Below are positions 8,101-14,473 of a DNA stretch of 15,637 bases, one piece after another. This stretch comes from Tectiglobus sp051009975 (GTDB taxonomy: Bacteria; Pseudomonadota; Alphaproteobacteria; Rhizobiales; Hyphomicrobiaceae), in the NCBI GenBank assembly GCA_051009975.1, contig JBPCWA010000384.1, positions 1 to 15,637 of the forward strand. The letters are read 5' to 3'. The notes under the pieces are model-generated. The model worked only from the letters and a program-made list of their open reading frames with translations. It was not told where the DNA came from and did no database searches. Position 1 is the stretch's first letter. Each line of letters opens with the position of its first letter. Position numbers and translations under genes: made by a program.

Positions 8101-8934
8101 AAGTTCACAGGTCGCGAACATGCGCATCTTGCGATCCCGAAGGAAGATGAAAAGATTCGCTTCCGCGACATCGTCGCGCAACCGCGCAAGATCATCTCTT
8201 CACCAATCTGGTCAGGGCTTGAGTCAGAGAAGGTCTGCTACAACGCCGGCTACACGAATGTACATGAGCTGATCCCATGGCGCACGCTCACCGGTCGCCA
8301 ACAGCTCTATCAGGACCACCTATGGATGCGCGCCTTCGGTGAGGGGCTTTGTGTTTATCGCCCACCGATCGATACACGCACCATCAAACCAATCATCGAC
8401 ATCAAGCCCAACGGTGAAAAACAAATCGTTTTGAATTTCATTACACCACACCAGAAGTGGGGCATCCATTCGACATATACCGACAATCTCCTGATGCTCA
8501 CATTGTCTCGCGGCGGACCGATTGTCTGGCTCTGCGAAACGGACGCCGCCAAGGCTGGCATCGTCGATAACGACTGGGTCGAGGCCTACAACACCAACGG
8601 CGCCTTGGTTGCACGCGCGGTGGTCTCTCAGCGCATCAAAGAGGGGACGTTGTTCATGTATCACGCACAGGAGAAAATCGTAAATGTCCCAGGTTCGCAG
8701 ACGACGGGGCAGCGCGGCGGTATTCACAACTCAGTGACGCGTGCGGTGATAAAGCCGACACACATGATTGGCGGCTATGCACAACAATCCTACGGTTTCA
8801 ATTACTACGGCACGATCGGCACGAACCGCGATGAGTTTGTCATCGTGCGGAAGATGTCGGAAGTGGATTGGCTCGACCGCGAAGACAACGCGCCCCCGGC
8901 ACCGGCGAGCCCGATAAGGGAGGCTGCAGAATGA
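5173..8934 (+). CDS. narG: Respiratory nitrate reductase alpha subunit (catalytic, Mo-bisMGD)
   Basis: NarG reduces nitrate to nitrite at a molybdenum bis-MGD centre on the cytoplasmic side of the inner membrane. At 1253 residues it is close to E. coli NarG (1247). The FS0 cluster ligands are all present with E. coli numbering: His50, Cys54, Cys58 and Cys93 (HGANCTGSC, then RGCSRG). The molybdenum ligand Asp222 lies in FYDWYCDLPPASPQTWGEQT, and the GSNVPQTRTPDAHF segment is strongly conserved. No twin-arginine signal is present, as expected for NarG, though the N-terminus is similar to the vestigial Tat-like region of the family. The start is supported by AAGGGAG (5159-5165), which overlaps the narK stop. 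The end overlaps the narH start as ATGA. The reading frame is intact with no missing key residue. Confidence 0.98.
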   Translation: MSHFLDRLTFFQRTPEYFSDGHGITTSEDRRWEDGYRKRWQHDKIVRSTHGANCTGSCSWKIYVKGGIVTWETQQTDYPRTRPDLPNHEPRGCSRGASFSWYLYSNNRVKYPLVRKRLIKLWRDAHLTMSPVAAWASIVEDPAKRATYTKKRGHGGFVRASWDEVNELIAAANAYTAKTYGPDRVFGFSPIPAMSMVSYAAGSRYLSLLGGVCMSFYDWYCDLPPASPQTWGEQTDVPESADWYNAGFLILWGSNVPQTRTPDAHFYTEVRYRGAKSAVICPDYSEASKFADMWLAVKQGTDSALAMAMGHVILSEFHVNRKVPYFEDYARKYTDMPMLVRLVKQGENYVPERLLRASDFDGALDENNNPEWKTVAYDEAAGDKIVIPNGSVGFRWGEQGKWNLEEKETGGNNTQLRLSLADIKDDVAAVGFPYFGNREHDHFAGTQHPSVLSRNVPVKKLKLAQGDTLVASVYDLFVANYGVDRGFGGNHTTSSYDDVEPYTPAWAEQITGVPRDQIIQVAREFALNAEKTNGRSMVIIGAAMNHWYHCDMNYRGVINMLVMCGCVGQSGGGWSHYVGQEKLRPQSGWLPLAFALDWGRPPRQQNSTSSFYAHSDQWRYETLDVKDILSPTAPVGPWDGAFIDYNARAERMGWLPSAPQLQTNPLNVGKQVAASGDEAKDFVANALKSGSLELSCHDPDNPKNWPRNMFVWRSNLLGSSGKGHEYFLKHLLGTSHGVMGKDLGETGLTKPVDVVWHEDAPEGKLDLLVTLDFRMSTTCVLSDIVLPTATWYEKDDLNTSDMHPFIHPLTGAVDPSWEARSDWEIYKGIAKKFSEVAPEVLGVEQDVVLTPIMHDTPLEIAQALDVKDWKKGECDPVPGKTMPAVTVVERDYPNLYKRFTSVGPLMSKLGNGTKGISWNTDHEVDFLKKLNGEVLEDGPTKGLARIETAIDACEVILSLAPETNGEVAVKAWESLGKFTGREHAHLAIPKEDEKIRFRDIVAQPRKIISSPIWSGLESEKVCYNAGYTNVHELIPWRTLTGRQQLYQDHLWMRAFGEGLCVYRPPIDTRTIKPIIDIKPNGEKQIVLNFITPHQKWGIHSTYTDNLLMLTLSRGGPIVWLCETDAAKAGIVDNDWVEAYNTNGALVARAVVSQRIKEGTLFMYHAQEKIVNVPGSQTTGQRGGIHNSVTRAVIKPTHMIGGYAQQSYGFNYYGTIGTNRDEFVIVRKMSEVDWLDREDNAPPAPASPIREAAE

Positions 8935-10451
8935 AGATTCGTGCGCAAATCGCAATGGTGCTGAACCTAGACAAATGTATCGGCTGCCATACCTGTTCCG
9001 TGACATGCAAGAACGTTTGGACGAACCGTGAAGGCATGGAATACGCCTGGTTCAACAACGTCGAGACGAAACCAGGCATCGGGTACCCAAAAGAATGGGA
9101 AAATCAGGAGCGCTGGAACGGCGGGTGGAAACGTAAATCAAACGGCAAGATTGAGCCAAAGATCGGTGGCAAATGGCGGGTTTTGGCCAATATCTTCGCC
9201 AACCCCGATCTGCCGGAAATCGACGACTACTACGAGCCCTTCACGTTCGACTATGACCATCTGCAGAAGGCGCCTGAACTTGAAGCCACGCCGACCGCGC
9301 GGCCGCGTTCGCTGATAACAGGTGAGCGCATGGAGAAGATCGAATGGGGGCCGAATTGGGAGGAAATTCTGGGTGGCGAATTTTCCAAGCGATCGAAGGA
9401 CACTAATTTTGAAGGCGTCCAGAAGGAAATATACGGTCAGTTTGAAAATACGTTCATGATGTACCTGCCCAGGCTGTGTGAGCACTGCCTCAACCCCGCC
9501 TGTGTCGCTGCCTGCCCCTCGGGCGCCATTTACAAGCGCTCTGAGGACGGCATTGTTCTGATTGACCAGGACAAATGCCGCGGCTGGCGCATGTGTGTAT
9601 CCGGGTGCCCCTACAAAAAGATCTATTACAATTGGTCGAGTGGCAAATCAGAGAAGTGCATTTTCTGCTATCCGCGCATTGAAGCCGGCCAGCCAACGGT
9701 TTGTTCTGAGACATGTGTCGGGCGCATAAGATATCTGGGCGTTGTTCTCTATGATGCCGACCAAATCGAGGAGGCGGCAAGCGTAAAGAACGATGAGGAT
9801 CTTTATGACGCTCAACTAAAGCTCTTTCTTGATCCTAACAATCCCAACGTGTTGGAACAGGCACACGCGGACGGCGTACCTGATGCCTGGCTTGAAGCTG
9901 CGAAACGGTCCCCGGTTTGGAAGATGGCGATGGAATGGAAGATCGCTTTCCCGCTACATCCCGAGTACCGAACCCTGCCGATGGTCTGGTACGTACCGCC
10001 CTTGTCGCCCATCCAATCGGCAGCCGAAGCCGGCAAGATGGGTACAGATGGCGCTATGCCTGATGTGCGCTCGCTTCGCATCCCGCTCAAGTATCTCGCC
10101 AACCTCCTCACTGCCGGCGATGAGGAACCCGTGGCACGTGCGCTTGAACGCATGCTCGCCATGCGCGCCTACATGCGGGCGAAGACCATCGAGGGTGTCA
10201 TCGATGAAGCGACACCAAGCCGTGTCGGGCTAACGCCGCAGCAAATTGAGCAGATGTACCAGATCATGGCGATCGCCAATTTCGAAGACCGCTTTGTGAT
10301 CCCGACGGTGCATCGTGAGCTGGGCGAGGACGCTTTTGACCTACGGGGATCCTGTGGATTCTCCTTCGGCAACGGCTGCTCAGATGGGCAAACTGGGACA
10401 GGATTGTTTGCCGGCGTGGGCAAAGTGAAAACTCCGATGGAGGTCGAATAA
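8931..10451 (+). CDS. narH: Respiratory nitrate reductase beta subunit (Fe-S)
   Basis: NarH carries electrons from NarI haems to NarG through one [3Fe-4S] and three [4Fe-4S] clusters. The 506-residue protein has all four cysteine groups: 16, 19, 22, 26 (CIGCHTCSVTC); 183, 186, 191, 195; 216, 222, 226; and 243, 246, 258, 262. In the third group the second Cys position is Trp219 (CRGWRMC), the family hallmark of the [3Fe-4S] cluster. The ATG at 8931 overlaps the narG stop by four bases (ATGA) and follows AAGGGAGG (8916-8923), pointing to translational coupling. An earlier in-frame start at 8868 would lie inside narG and places extra residues before the conserved N-terminus, so it is rejected. 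The gene is intact, and its stop overlaps narJ by one base. Confidence 0.98.
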   Translation: MKIRAQIAMVLNLDKCIGCHTCSVTCKNVWTNREGMEYAWFNNVETKPGIGYPKEWENQERWNGGWKRKSNGKIEPKIGGKWRVLANIFANPDLPEIDDYYEPFTFDYDHLQKAPELEATPTARPRSLITGERMEKIEWGPNWEEILGGEFSKRSKDTNFEGVQKEIYGQFENTFMMYLPRLCEHCLNPACVAACPSGAIYKRSEDGIVLIDQDKCRGWRMCVSGCPYKKIYYNWSSGKSEKCIFCYPRIEAGQPTVCSETCVGRIRYLGVVLYDADQIEEAASVKNDEDLYDAQLKLFLDPNNPNVLEQAHADGVPDAWLEAAKRSPVWKMAMEWKIAFPLHPEYRTLPMVWYVPPLSPIQSAAEAGKMGTDGAMPDVRSLRIPLKYLANLLTAGDEEPVARALERMLAMRAYMRAKTIEGVIDEATPSRVGLTPQQIEQMYQIMAIANFEDRFVIPTVHRELGEDAFDLRGSCGFSFGNGCSDGQTGTGLFAGVGKVKTPMEVE

Positions 10452-11194
10452 TGCAGAAAACACTGAAGGTATTGTCGACAATCCTCTCCTATCCGACGGC
10501 AGAGATCGTGGCGGCGGTGCCCGAAATGCGGAACGCACTCGATACTGAAAACCTGTTGCCGCAGAAAAATCGGGACCGCCTGGACCGTATCTTGGAGGAA
10601 CTGGCCACACGCGACTTGTACGATCTCCAAGAACGCTATGTCCATTTGTTTGATCGCACGCAGTCGCTTTCGCTGAATCTGTTCGAACATGTGCATGGCG
10701 AAAGCCGTGATCGTGGTCAGGCGATGGTCGATCTCCGGCAGCTTTACGAAAATCATGAGCTGTTCCCTGCCAGGCATGAATTGCCAGACTATCTGCCGCT
10801 GTTTCTGGAGTTCGCTTCGATGATTCCCGAAAAGGAAGCGGGTGCGTTACTTTCAGAGCCCATGCACATCCTTGAGGCAATCAGACTGCGGCTGAAAAAG
10901 CGCAAGGCGCCTTATTCATCAGTGTTCTCATGTCTGCAGATCCTTGCCGGGGGAAAGCCGAGTGAGGCTGCCGTCAGTGCCATGCTCTCGGAGCCCGATC
11001 CAGATGCCGATGACCTCGAAGCGCTTGATGCCGCCTGGGAGGAGGAGGAAGTTCAATTCGGTCCGGATGCGGCACAATGCGGTCGCGACAATCTAACGGC
11101 GAAACTGCGTGCGGGCACACGTCCAGCGCCCGGCATCACCCTGCCCGAACGCCGGCGCACGATCGTAACCCATTCCACACCAACACGTGCCTGA
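10451..11194 (+). CDS. narJ: Nitrate reductase maturation chaperone (delta subunit)
   Basis: NarJ is a cytoplasmic chaperone of the NarJ/TorD family. It binds apo-NarG, allows molybdenum cofactor and FS0 insertion and delays membrane attachment until NarGH is complete. It is not part of the final enzyme. The 247-residue, mostly helical and acidic protein begins MQKTLKVLSTILSYPT, the typical NarJ opening, and contains YVHLFDRTQSLSLNLFEHVH and LPDYLPLFLEF, the most conserved family segments. The C-terminus (about residues 205-247) is poorly conserved, proline- and arginine-rich and slightly longer than in E. coli (236 residues). The start is set by GGAGG (10439-10443) and by the TAATG overlap with narH. 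It ends 13 bases before the preferred narI ATG. Confidence 0.95.
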   Translation: MQKTLKVLSTILSYPTAEIVAAVPEMRNALDTENLLPQKNRDRLDRILEELATRDLYDLQERYVHLFDRTQSLSLNLFEHVHGESRDRGQAMVDLRQLYENHELFPARHELPDYLPLFLEFASMIPEKEAGALLSEPMHILEAIRLRLKKRKAPYSSVFSCLQILAGGKPSEAAVSAMLSEPDPDADDLEALDAAWEEEEVQFGPDAAQCGRDNLTAKLRAGTRPAPGITLPERRRTIVTHSTPTRA

Positions 11195-11207
11195 GGAGGA
11201 CGGTATT

Positions 11208-11942
11208 ATGCGCGACGTCTTCAATCATATCGTCTTCGGCTGGTATCCCTACATGGCGATTACCGTGTTCTTGCTCGGCAGCCTCATCAGGTTTGACCGC
11301 GAGCAGTACACATGGAAGACGGGCTCCAGCCAGCTTCTACGTCGGCGCCAGTTCATGTGGGGTTCGAACCTGTTCCACGTTGGCATCCTGGTGATTTTCT
11401 TCGGCCATCTTGTGGGTCTTCTGACGCCGATCACATTTTTCGATGCCATCGGCATGTCTCACGGGTTCAAGCAGATTATGGCCATCGTGATCGGCGGTAT
11501 TGCAGGCATCGCTTGCCTGGTCGGAATTGCGCTCCTGACCCATCGGCGCCTGTTCGATGCGCGCATTCGCGCGACGTCGTCCTTCGCTGATATCGCCATC
11601 CTGTTGCTGCTGTTCGCGCAGCTGCTGCTGGGCCTTGCGACCATACCGATCTCGATGCAGCACCTGGACGGCCACGAAATGGTGAAGTTCATGAGCTGGG
11701 CGCAAGGCATAGTGACGTTGCAGGCCGGAGCTTGGACACTTGTTGTCGACGTCCATCCGATCTTCAAAGCGCATCTGTTCCTCGGCATGACAATCTTTCT
11801 TGTGTTCCCCTTTACACGGCTTGTGCATGTTTGGAGCGCGCCGATCTGGTATTTGGGTCGACGCGGTTATCAGGTTGTTCGCTCGAACGGAGTCACCACT
11901 AGCGGATCGAGCCGTCGCCCGCCGCTGACGCCCGCGGAGTAA
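11208..11942 (+). CDS. narI: Respiratory nitrate reductase gamma subunit (cytochrome b)
   Basis: NarI anchors NarGH to the inner membrane, oxidises quinol near the periplasmic face and passes electrons through two b-type haems. The 244-residue protein has five predicted membrane helices. The four haem ligands can be placed by comparison with E. coli: His57 and His67 in helix 2 (NLFHVG, FFGHLVG), and His189 and His207 in helix 5 (KAHLFLGM, RLVHVW). The two in helix 5 are 18 residues apart, as in E. coli (187 and 205). The ATG at 11208 is chosen because GAGGAGGA (11193-11200) precedes it at normal spacing. An in-frame GTG at 11187, inside narJ, would add seven residues and has no such site. Helix 1 starts with the conserved FNHIVFGWYPY. 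Confidence 0.97.
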   Translation: MRDVFNHIVFGWYPYMAITVFLLGSLIRFDREQYTWKTGSSQLLRRRQFMWGSNLFHVGILVIFFGHLVGLLTPITFFDAIGMSHGFKQIMAIVIGGIAGIACLVGIALLTHRRLFDARIRATSSFADIAILLLLFAQLLLGLATIPISMQHLDGHEMVKFMSWAQGIVTLQAGAWTLVVDVHPIFKAHLFLGMTIFLVFPFTRLVHVWSAPIWYLGRRGYQVVRSNGVTTSGSSRRPPLTPAE

Positions 11943-11943
11943 A

Positions 11944-12780
11944 ATGATGACCTGCTTGCCAAACGAAATAGTGCGGCAGGTGCCGCGTACGCCGGTTACA
12001 GTCAACGGTCAAGAAATAGCCTACGAGACGATTGCCCAGGAGGTGCAATTCCACTCTGCGCCCTCACTGGTCCAAGCTTGGCAGACGGCAGCACGCGCTC
12101 TGGTCGTGCGTGCATTGCTGCTCCAGGAAGCACAACGCCTTAATCTCAAACCTAATCCGGCAACCGATGGAACCTGTTTGCTTGAGACAAACGATGAGGC
12201 CCTGATCCGCCAACTCATCGAACGGGCCGTTGCCACGCCGGAGCCCGACGAGACTGCGTGCCGCCGTTACTACAAGCAGAACCACGCGCGTTTTCGCTCA
12301 CCAACAATCGTTGAGGCGTCGCACATCTTGTTGGCGGCTTCGCGCAATGACGCGGACACCTATGCCACCCGCTGCGCCGAGGCCCAGACATTGATCGACA
12401 CGCTGTTACAGCATCCGTCTGAGTTTTCCGCCATGGCAGGGCAGGTCTCCGATTGCCCCTCGGCAGCACAAGGCGGCAATCTCGGTCAGCTCTCGCCGGG
12501 GCAGACGACTCGGGACTTCGAGGCGGCGCTGGCGAAGATGGCCCCTGGCGAAATCAGCTCCGAGCCTGTCGAAAGCCCCTATGGCATTCACATCATTCAA
12601 CTGAAGCGCCGTATCGACGGCGATCTGCTGCCTTTCCAAGCTGTCAAGTCCCGCATCGCGGCTTACCTGCAGGAGCGCGTCACCCGAATGGCAACGGCAC
12701 AATACCTGGCACGCCTCGTATCGTCGGCGCGGATTGTAGGCGTTGCCATGCCTGAGCCCCAAGACCTGCGGGTGTTCTGA
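11944..12780 (+). CDS. Parvulin-type peptidyl-prolyl cis-trans isomerase of the nar operon (PpiC/NifM-like)
   Basis: This 278-residue protein has a helical N-terminal segment (about 1-110) and a parvulin rotamase domain at about 124-220. The domain contains the opening EASHILLA (His127), CPSAAQGGNLGQLSPGQ, and the closing YGIHIIQL (His216). No signal peptide is present, so it should act in the cytoplasm, unlike periplasmic SurA or PrsA. It follows narI by one base. A PpiC-type gene occupies the same place after narI in Pseudomonas aeruginosa (PA3871). NifM, the cytoplasmic relative, matures nitrogenase iron protein, so a folding role for a NarGHI subunit is a reasonable inference without proof. 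GGAG at 11936-11939 fits the second ATG (11947) better than the first (11944), so the protein may be one residue shorter. Confidence 0.9.
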   Translation: MMTCLPNEIVRQVPRTPVTVNGQEIAYETIAQEVQFHSAPSLVQAWQTAARALVVRALLLQEAQRLNLKPNPATDGTCLLETNDEALIRQLIERAVATPEPDETACRRYYKQNHARFRSPTIVEASHILLAASRNDADTYATRCAEAQTLIDTLLQHPSEFSAMAGQVSDCPSAAQGGNLGQLSPGQTTRDFEAALAKMAPGEISSEPVESPYGIHIIQLKRRIDGDLLPFQAVKSRIAAYLQERVTRMATAQYLARLVSSARIVGVAMPEPQDLRVF

Positions 12781-12792
12781 GAGGAGAGCGCA

Positions 12793-13071
12793 ATGTTACT
12801 CGGCATAGTGTTGGAGAAAATATCCAACGAAGCGTTCGCTCTGGAAACAGTGATGGGACTGGGTGACTTGACGTTGCTTGCCCGTCTCCGCAGTACAGCA
12901 GAAGCGCATGATCTGACGCTCGGACAGGCCGTCACTGCCGCAATCAACGGCTTCAACGCACGGGCCGATGCCGATAGCTGGTTACAACTCATGAGCACCA
13001 TAAACCGCGCCGATGATCCCGGTGGGGCTGCACTGAAACTGATGCTTGAGGTTTCGCTTCCTCGGCAGTGA
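12793..13071 (+). CDS. Small protein of unknown function in the nar operon (92 residues)
   Basis: I do not recognise this protein. It is 92 residues, apparently soluble and mostly helical, with no signal peptide, no membrane segment and no cysteine. Visible features are a hydrophobic N-terminus (MLLGIVLEKI), a leucine-rich helix (LGDLTLLARLRSTAEAH) and an alanine-rich helix (TLGQAVTAAINGF). The start is well supported by GAGGAG (12781-12786) six bases before the ATG. It begins 12 bases after the isomerase stop and ends 10 bases before the hemerythrin-like gene, so it is very probably co-transcribed and real. The position between two accessory genes suggests a role in assembly or use of the reductase, but this rests on context alone. 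Confidence 0.75.
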   Translation: MLLGIVLEKISNEAFALETVMGLGDLTLLARLRSTAEAHDLTLGQAVTAAINGFNARADADSWLQLMSTINRADDPGGAALKLMLEVSLPRQ

Positions 13072-13081
13072 GGTCCAGAGC

Positions 13082-13636
13082 ATGACCAGGACAGACCAAC
13101 AGAAGATTCGCGGACCTGGTGTCTTGGGCAGGTTGTCGCCGCAGTTGCTCAAGACACCCCTTGCATATATCCTCGCCGACCATCGTCGTCAGCGCGCATT
13201 GTTTGATCTGTGCGATGACCTGGCAGACGCCTTGGCATATGAACCCACCATAGCCAAGGAAGTGGCGGATTTTATCGCCGATGCTATGTCGCTACACGTA
13301 CAGGATGAAGAGGAGGATCTATTCCCATTGCTGCGTCTCCGCGCATTGGATGAGGATAAAATTGAACCCACCATCGGCCTGCTCCGCGGAGACCATGCCG
13401 CAGATCAGACGTTCGCTAGTCAGATAGAAAGGGATCTGCGGACCTGCGTTGCCCGGAATTGTGAGACATTGGAGCAACCGCTGCGCAATGCGCTGCGCAC
13501 CTTCGCCGATCGCCAGCGCCGTCATCTTGCGATCGAGAATGCAATTGTCCTGCCATTGGCCCAGCGACGGTTGACGGCAAGCGATCTCGAATGCCTAGGC
13601 AATCGCATGGCAGCCCGCCGCGGCATTGCTTTGTGA
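13082..13636 (+). CDS. Hemerythrin-like di-iron protein
   Basis: The 184-residue soluble protein has the four-helix hemerythrin pattern with one candidate iron ligand group per helix: His34 (ADHRRQ), His72 and Glu76 (HVQDEEEDLFP), His105 (GDHAADQ), and His148 and Glu152 (RRHLAIENAIVLPLA). This H-HxxxE-H-HxxxE arrangement is closer to the RIC/YtfE-type iron-cluster repair proteins than to oxygen-carrying hemerythrins, but the N-terminal cysteine-containing domain of RIC proteins is missing. Likely roles are binding or reduction of NO, O2 sensing, or iron donation. None can be chosen from sequence. The ATG at 13082 is preferred over an in-frame one at 13046 because GAGG overlapping the previous stop (13070-13073) is correctly spaced and because 13046 lies inside the preceding gene. 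It is the last gene of the operon. Confidence 0.85.
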   Translation: MTRTDQQKIRGPGVLGRLSPQLLKTPLAYILADHRRQRALFDLCDDLADALAYEPTIAKEVADFIADAMSLHVQDEEEDLFPLLRLRALDEDKIEPTIGLLRGDHAADQTFASQIERDLRTCVARNCETLEQPLRNALRTFADRQRRHLAIENAIVLPLAQRRLTASDLECLGNRMAARRGIAL

Positions 13637-13704
13637 ATTCGAAGCCTCGTTGGTCGCAACGCCTCTTTGAGCCCAATCAAATCGAGCACGAAAGAGTCAA
13701 CTCT

Positions 13705-13723
13705 CGGGGGTTTCGCGCCCCCG
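13705..13723 (+). terminator. Possible terminator hairpin after the nar operon
   Basis: CGGGGG (13705-13710) pairs with CCCCCG (13718-13723) around the seven-base loop TTTCGCG, 68 bases after the last operon gene. The stem is strong, but no T run follows directly. The nearest is the TTTTT at 13737-13741, 13 bases on, so intrinsic termination is plausible but not textbook. Confidence 0.45.
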
Positions 13724-13735
13724 CAACCAAATCAA

Positions 13736-13766
13736 GTTTTTGATTTTATTCAATAAAACTAAAAAC
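13736..13766. repeat. AT-rich inverted repeat containing an FNR-like box
   Basis: Two 15-base arms flank a central C at 13751. GTTTTT (13736-13741) pairs with AAAAAC (13761-13766), and TTTTATT (13744-13750) with AATAAAA (13752-13758). The two intervening positions give one G-T wobble and one A-C mismatch. The repeat may be a bidirectional terminator element. It also contains TTGAT-TTTA-TTCAA at 13740-13753, which matches 9 of 10 half-site positions of the FNR consensus. Confidence 0.6.
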
Positions 13767-14005
13767 GTTGCCGAAATGCCAACACATTCGATGCGGTTTG
13801 GTACGGCAGTGGTACGCTTTAACGGCACCTTGCGTAGTCTTGCTACTGGTCTGTATGCTCTAACTTGGACCTGAGATAGGCCTTATTCCGGTTTAAAAGC
13901 CCATAAGTGATGGTGACGCCCTAATGACTGAAAGCATTCGCGCATCACTCTCGCATCCGACATCCGCCTTAATTGGTGAGGATGGCATGATTGTTTCATG
14001 TTTGA

Positions 14006-14473
14006 CGGGCTGCTTCATCGAACCATAGGCCAATTCCCGTGGTCGCTTGGTCCACGATTGATCGCATTGGTAATCAAAACTACACAGCTCAAGTTGGGCG
14101 ACTTAACAATCCTCTAAACGATGTAAACTTGATCGCGGGTGCCTTGCGCAAAATTGGCTTTTCTGACGGTGATATTCGCATCGTGACGAATGCTAGTCGT
14201 TCGACCATCCTGCGCGCCGTTGACGACTATGCCGAGGACTTGAGCGCAGCCGGCTCAGATGCAATTGGTTTCTTTTACTTCTCCGGACATGGAGTTGCAA
14301 ACAAGCGCAATCGGGTCAACTATCTCATTCCTGTTGGTGTCAAACGCTTGGACCGTGACGTCTGGTATAAGGCGATTGCGCTAGATCGTGTCGTGTCGAC
14401 TTTGTCCGCGATTGTCTATTGGCCTTGCTGCTGGAAAAATTTCTTACTGCACCGCCAGTCTGATCGCAGATGA
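14006..14473 (+). pseudogene. Caspase-like (peptidase C14) p20 fragment, truncated at both ends
   Basis: The readable part (from GTG 14039, 144 residues) matches the bacterial caspase-family p20 domain: VGRLNNPLNDVNLIAGALRK near residues 19-38, then GFSDGDIRIVTNASR, AIGFFYFSGHG with the catalytic His at residue 84, NYLIPVGV and the ALDRVVSTL helix. Family members begin RxALVIGN; here only RIGNQNY remains and no ATG or ribosome-binding site precedes it. After residue 124 the sequence leaves the family, so the strand carrying the catalytic Cys (DACR motif) is missing. The frame then runs on into the downstream protease sequence in the wrong phase and stops at 14471-14473. The protein cannot be an active caspase. 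It is best explained as the relic of a caspase gene joined by deletion to the following protease. Confidence 0.75.

Larger units (their letters stand above)
13637..14038. other. Non-coding stretch between the nar operon and the protease remnants
   Basis: These 402 bases contain no credible gene. They hold a small hairpin CGTTG-gtcg-CAACG (13648-13661), a GC-rich hairpin (13705-13723) and an AT-rich inverted repeat (13736-13766), annotated separately. From about 13770 to 14038 nothing recognisable was found: there is no tRNA and no open frame with a start and a ribosome-binding site. The frame of the downstream caspase-like fragment is open only from 14006 and has no ATG here, so its original start and any leader have been lost. 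Confidence 0.7.

Noticed and set aside
10169..10777. Minus-strand open frame across the narH/narJ junction (202 codons)
   Set aside because: It is antisense to two conserved genes, with no recognisable domain or ribosome-binding site.
11337..12005. Long open frame on the minus strand across narI (222 codons)
   Set aside because: It is antisense to narI, rich in charged and low-complexity residues, and is explained by the codon pattern of the hydrophobic narI gene.
13705..13730. GGGGG-loop-CCCCC followed by CAACCA, resembling a tRNA T-arm and 3' end
   Set aside because: The loop TTTCGCG lacks the TTCRA pattern, and no acceptor, D or anticodon arm could be built upstream.
14432..14445. A-rich run (TGG AAA AAT TTC) that might serve as a programmed frameshift site joining the caspase and protease frames
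   Set aside because: A -1 slip here would enter the wrong frame. The protease needs +1, and the caspase domain is missing its Cys strand anyway, so a deletion is the simpler explanation.
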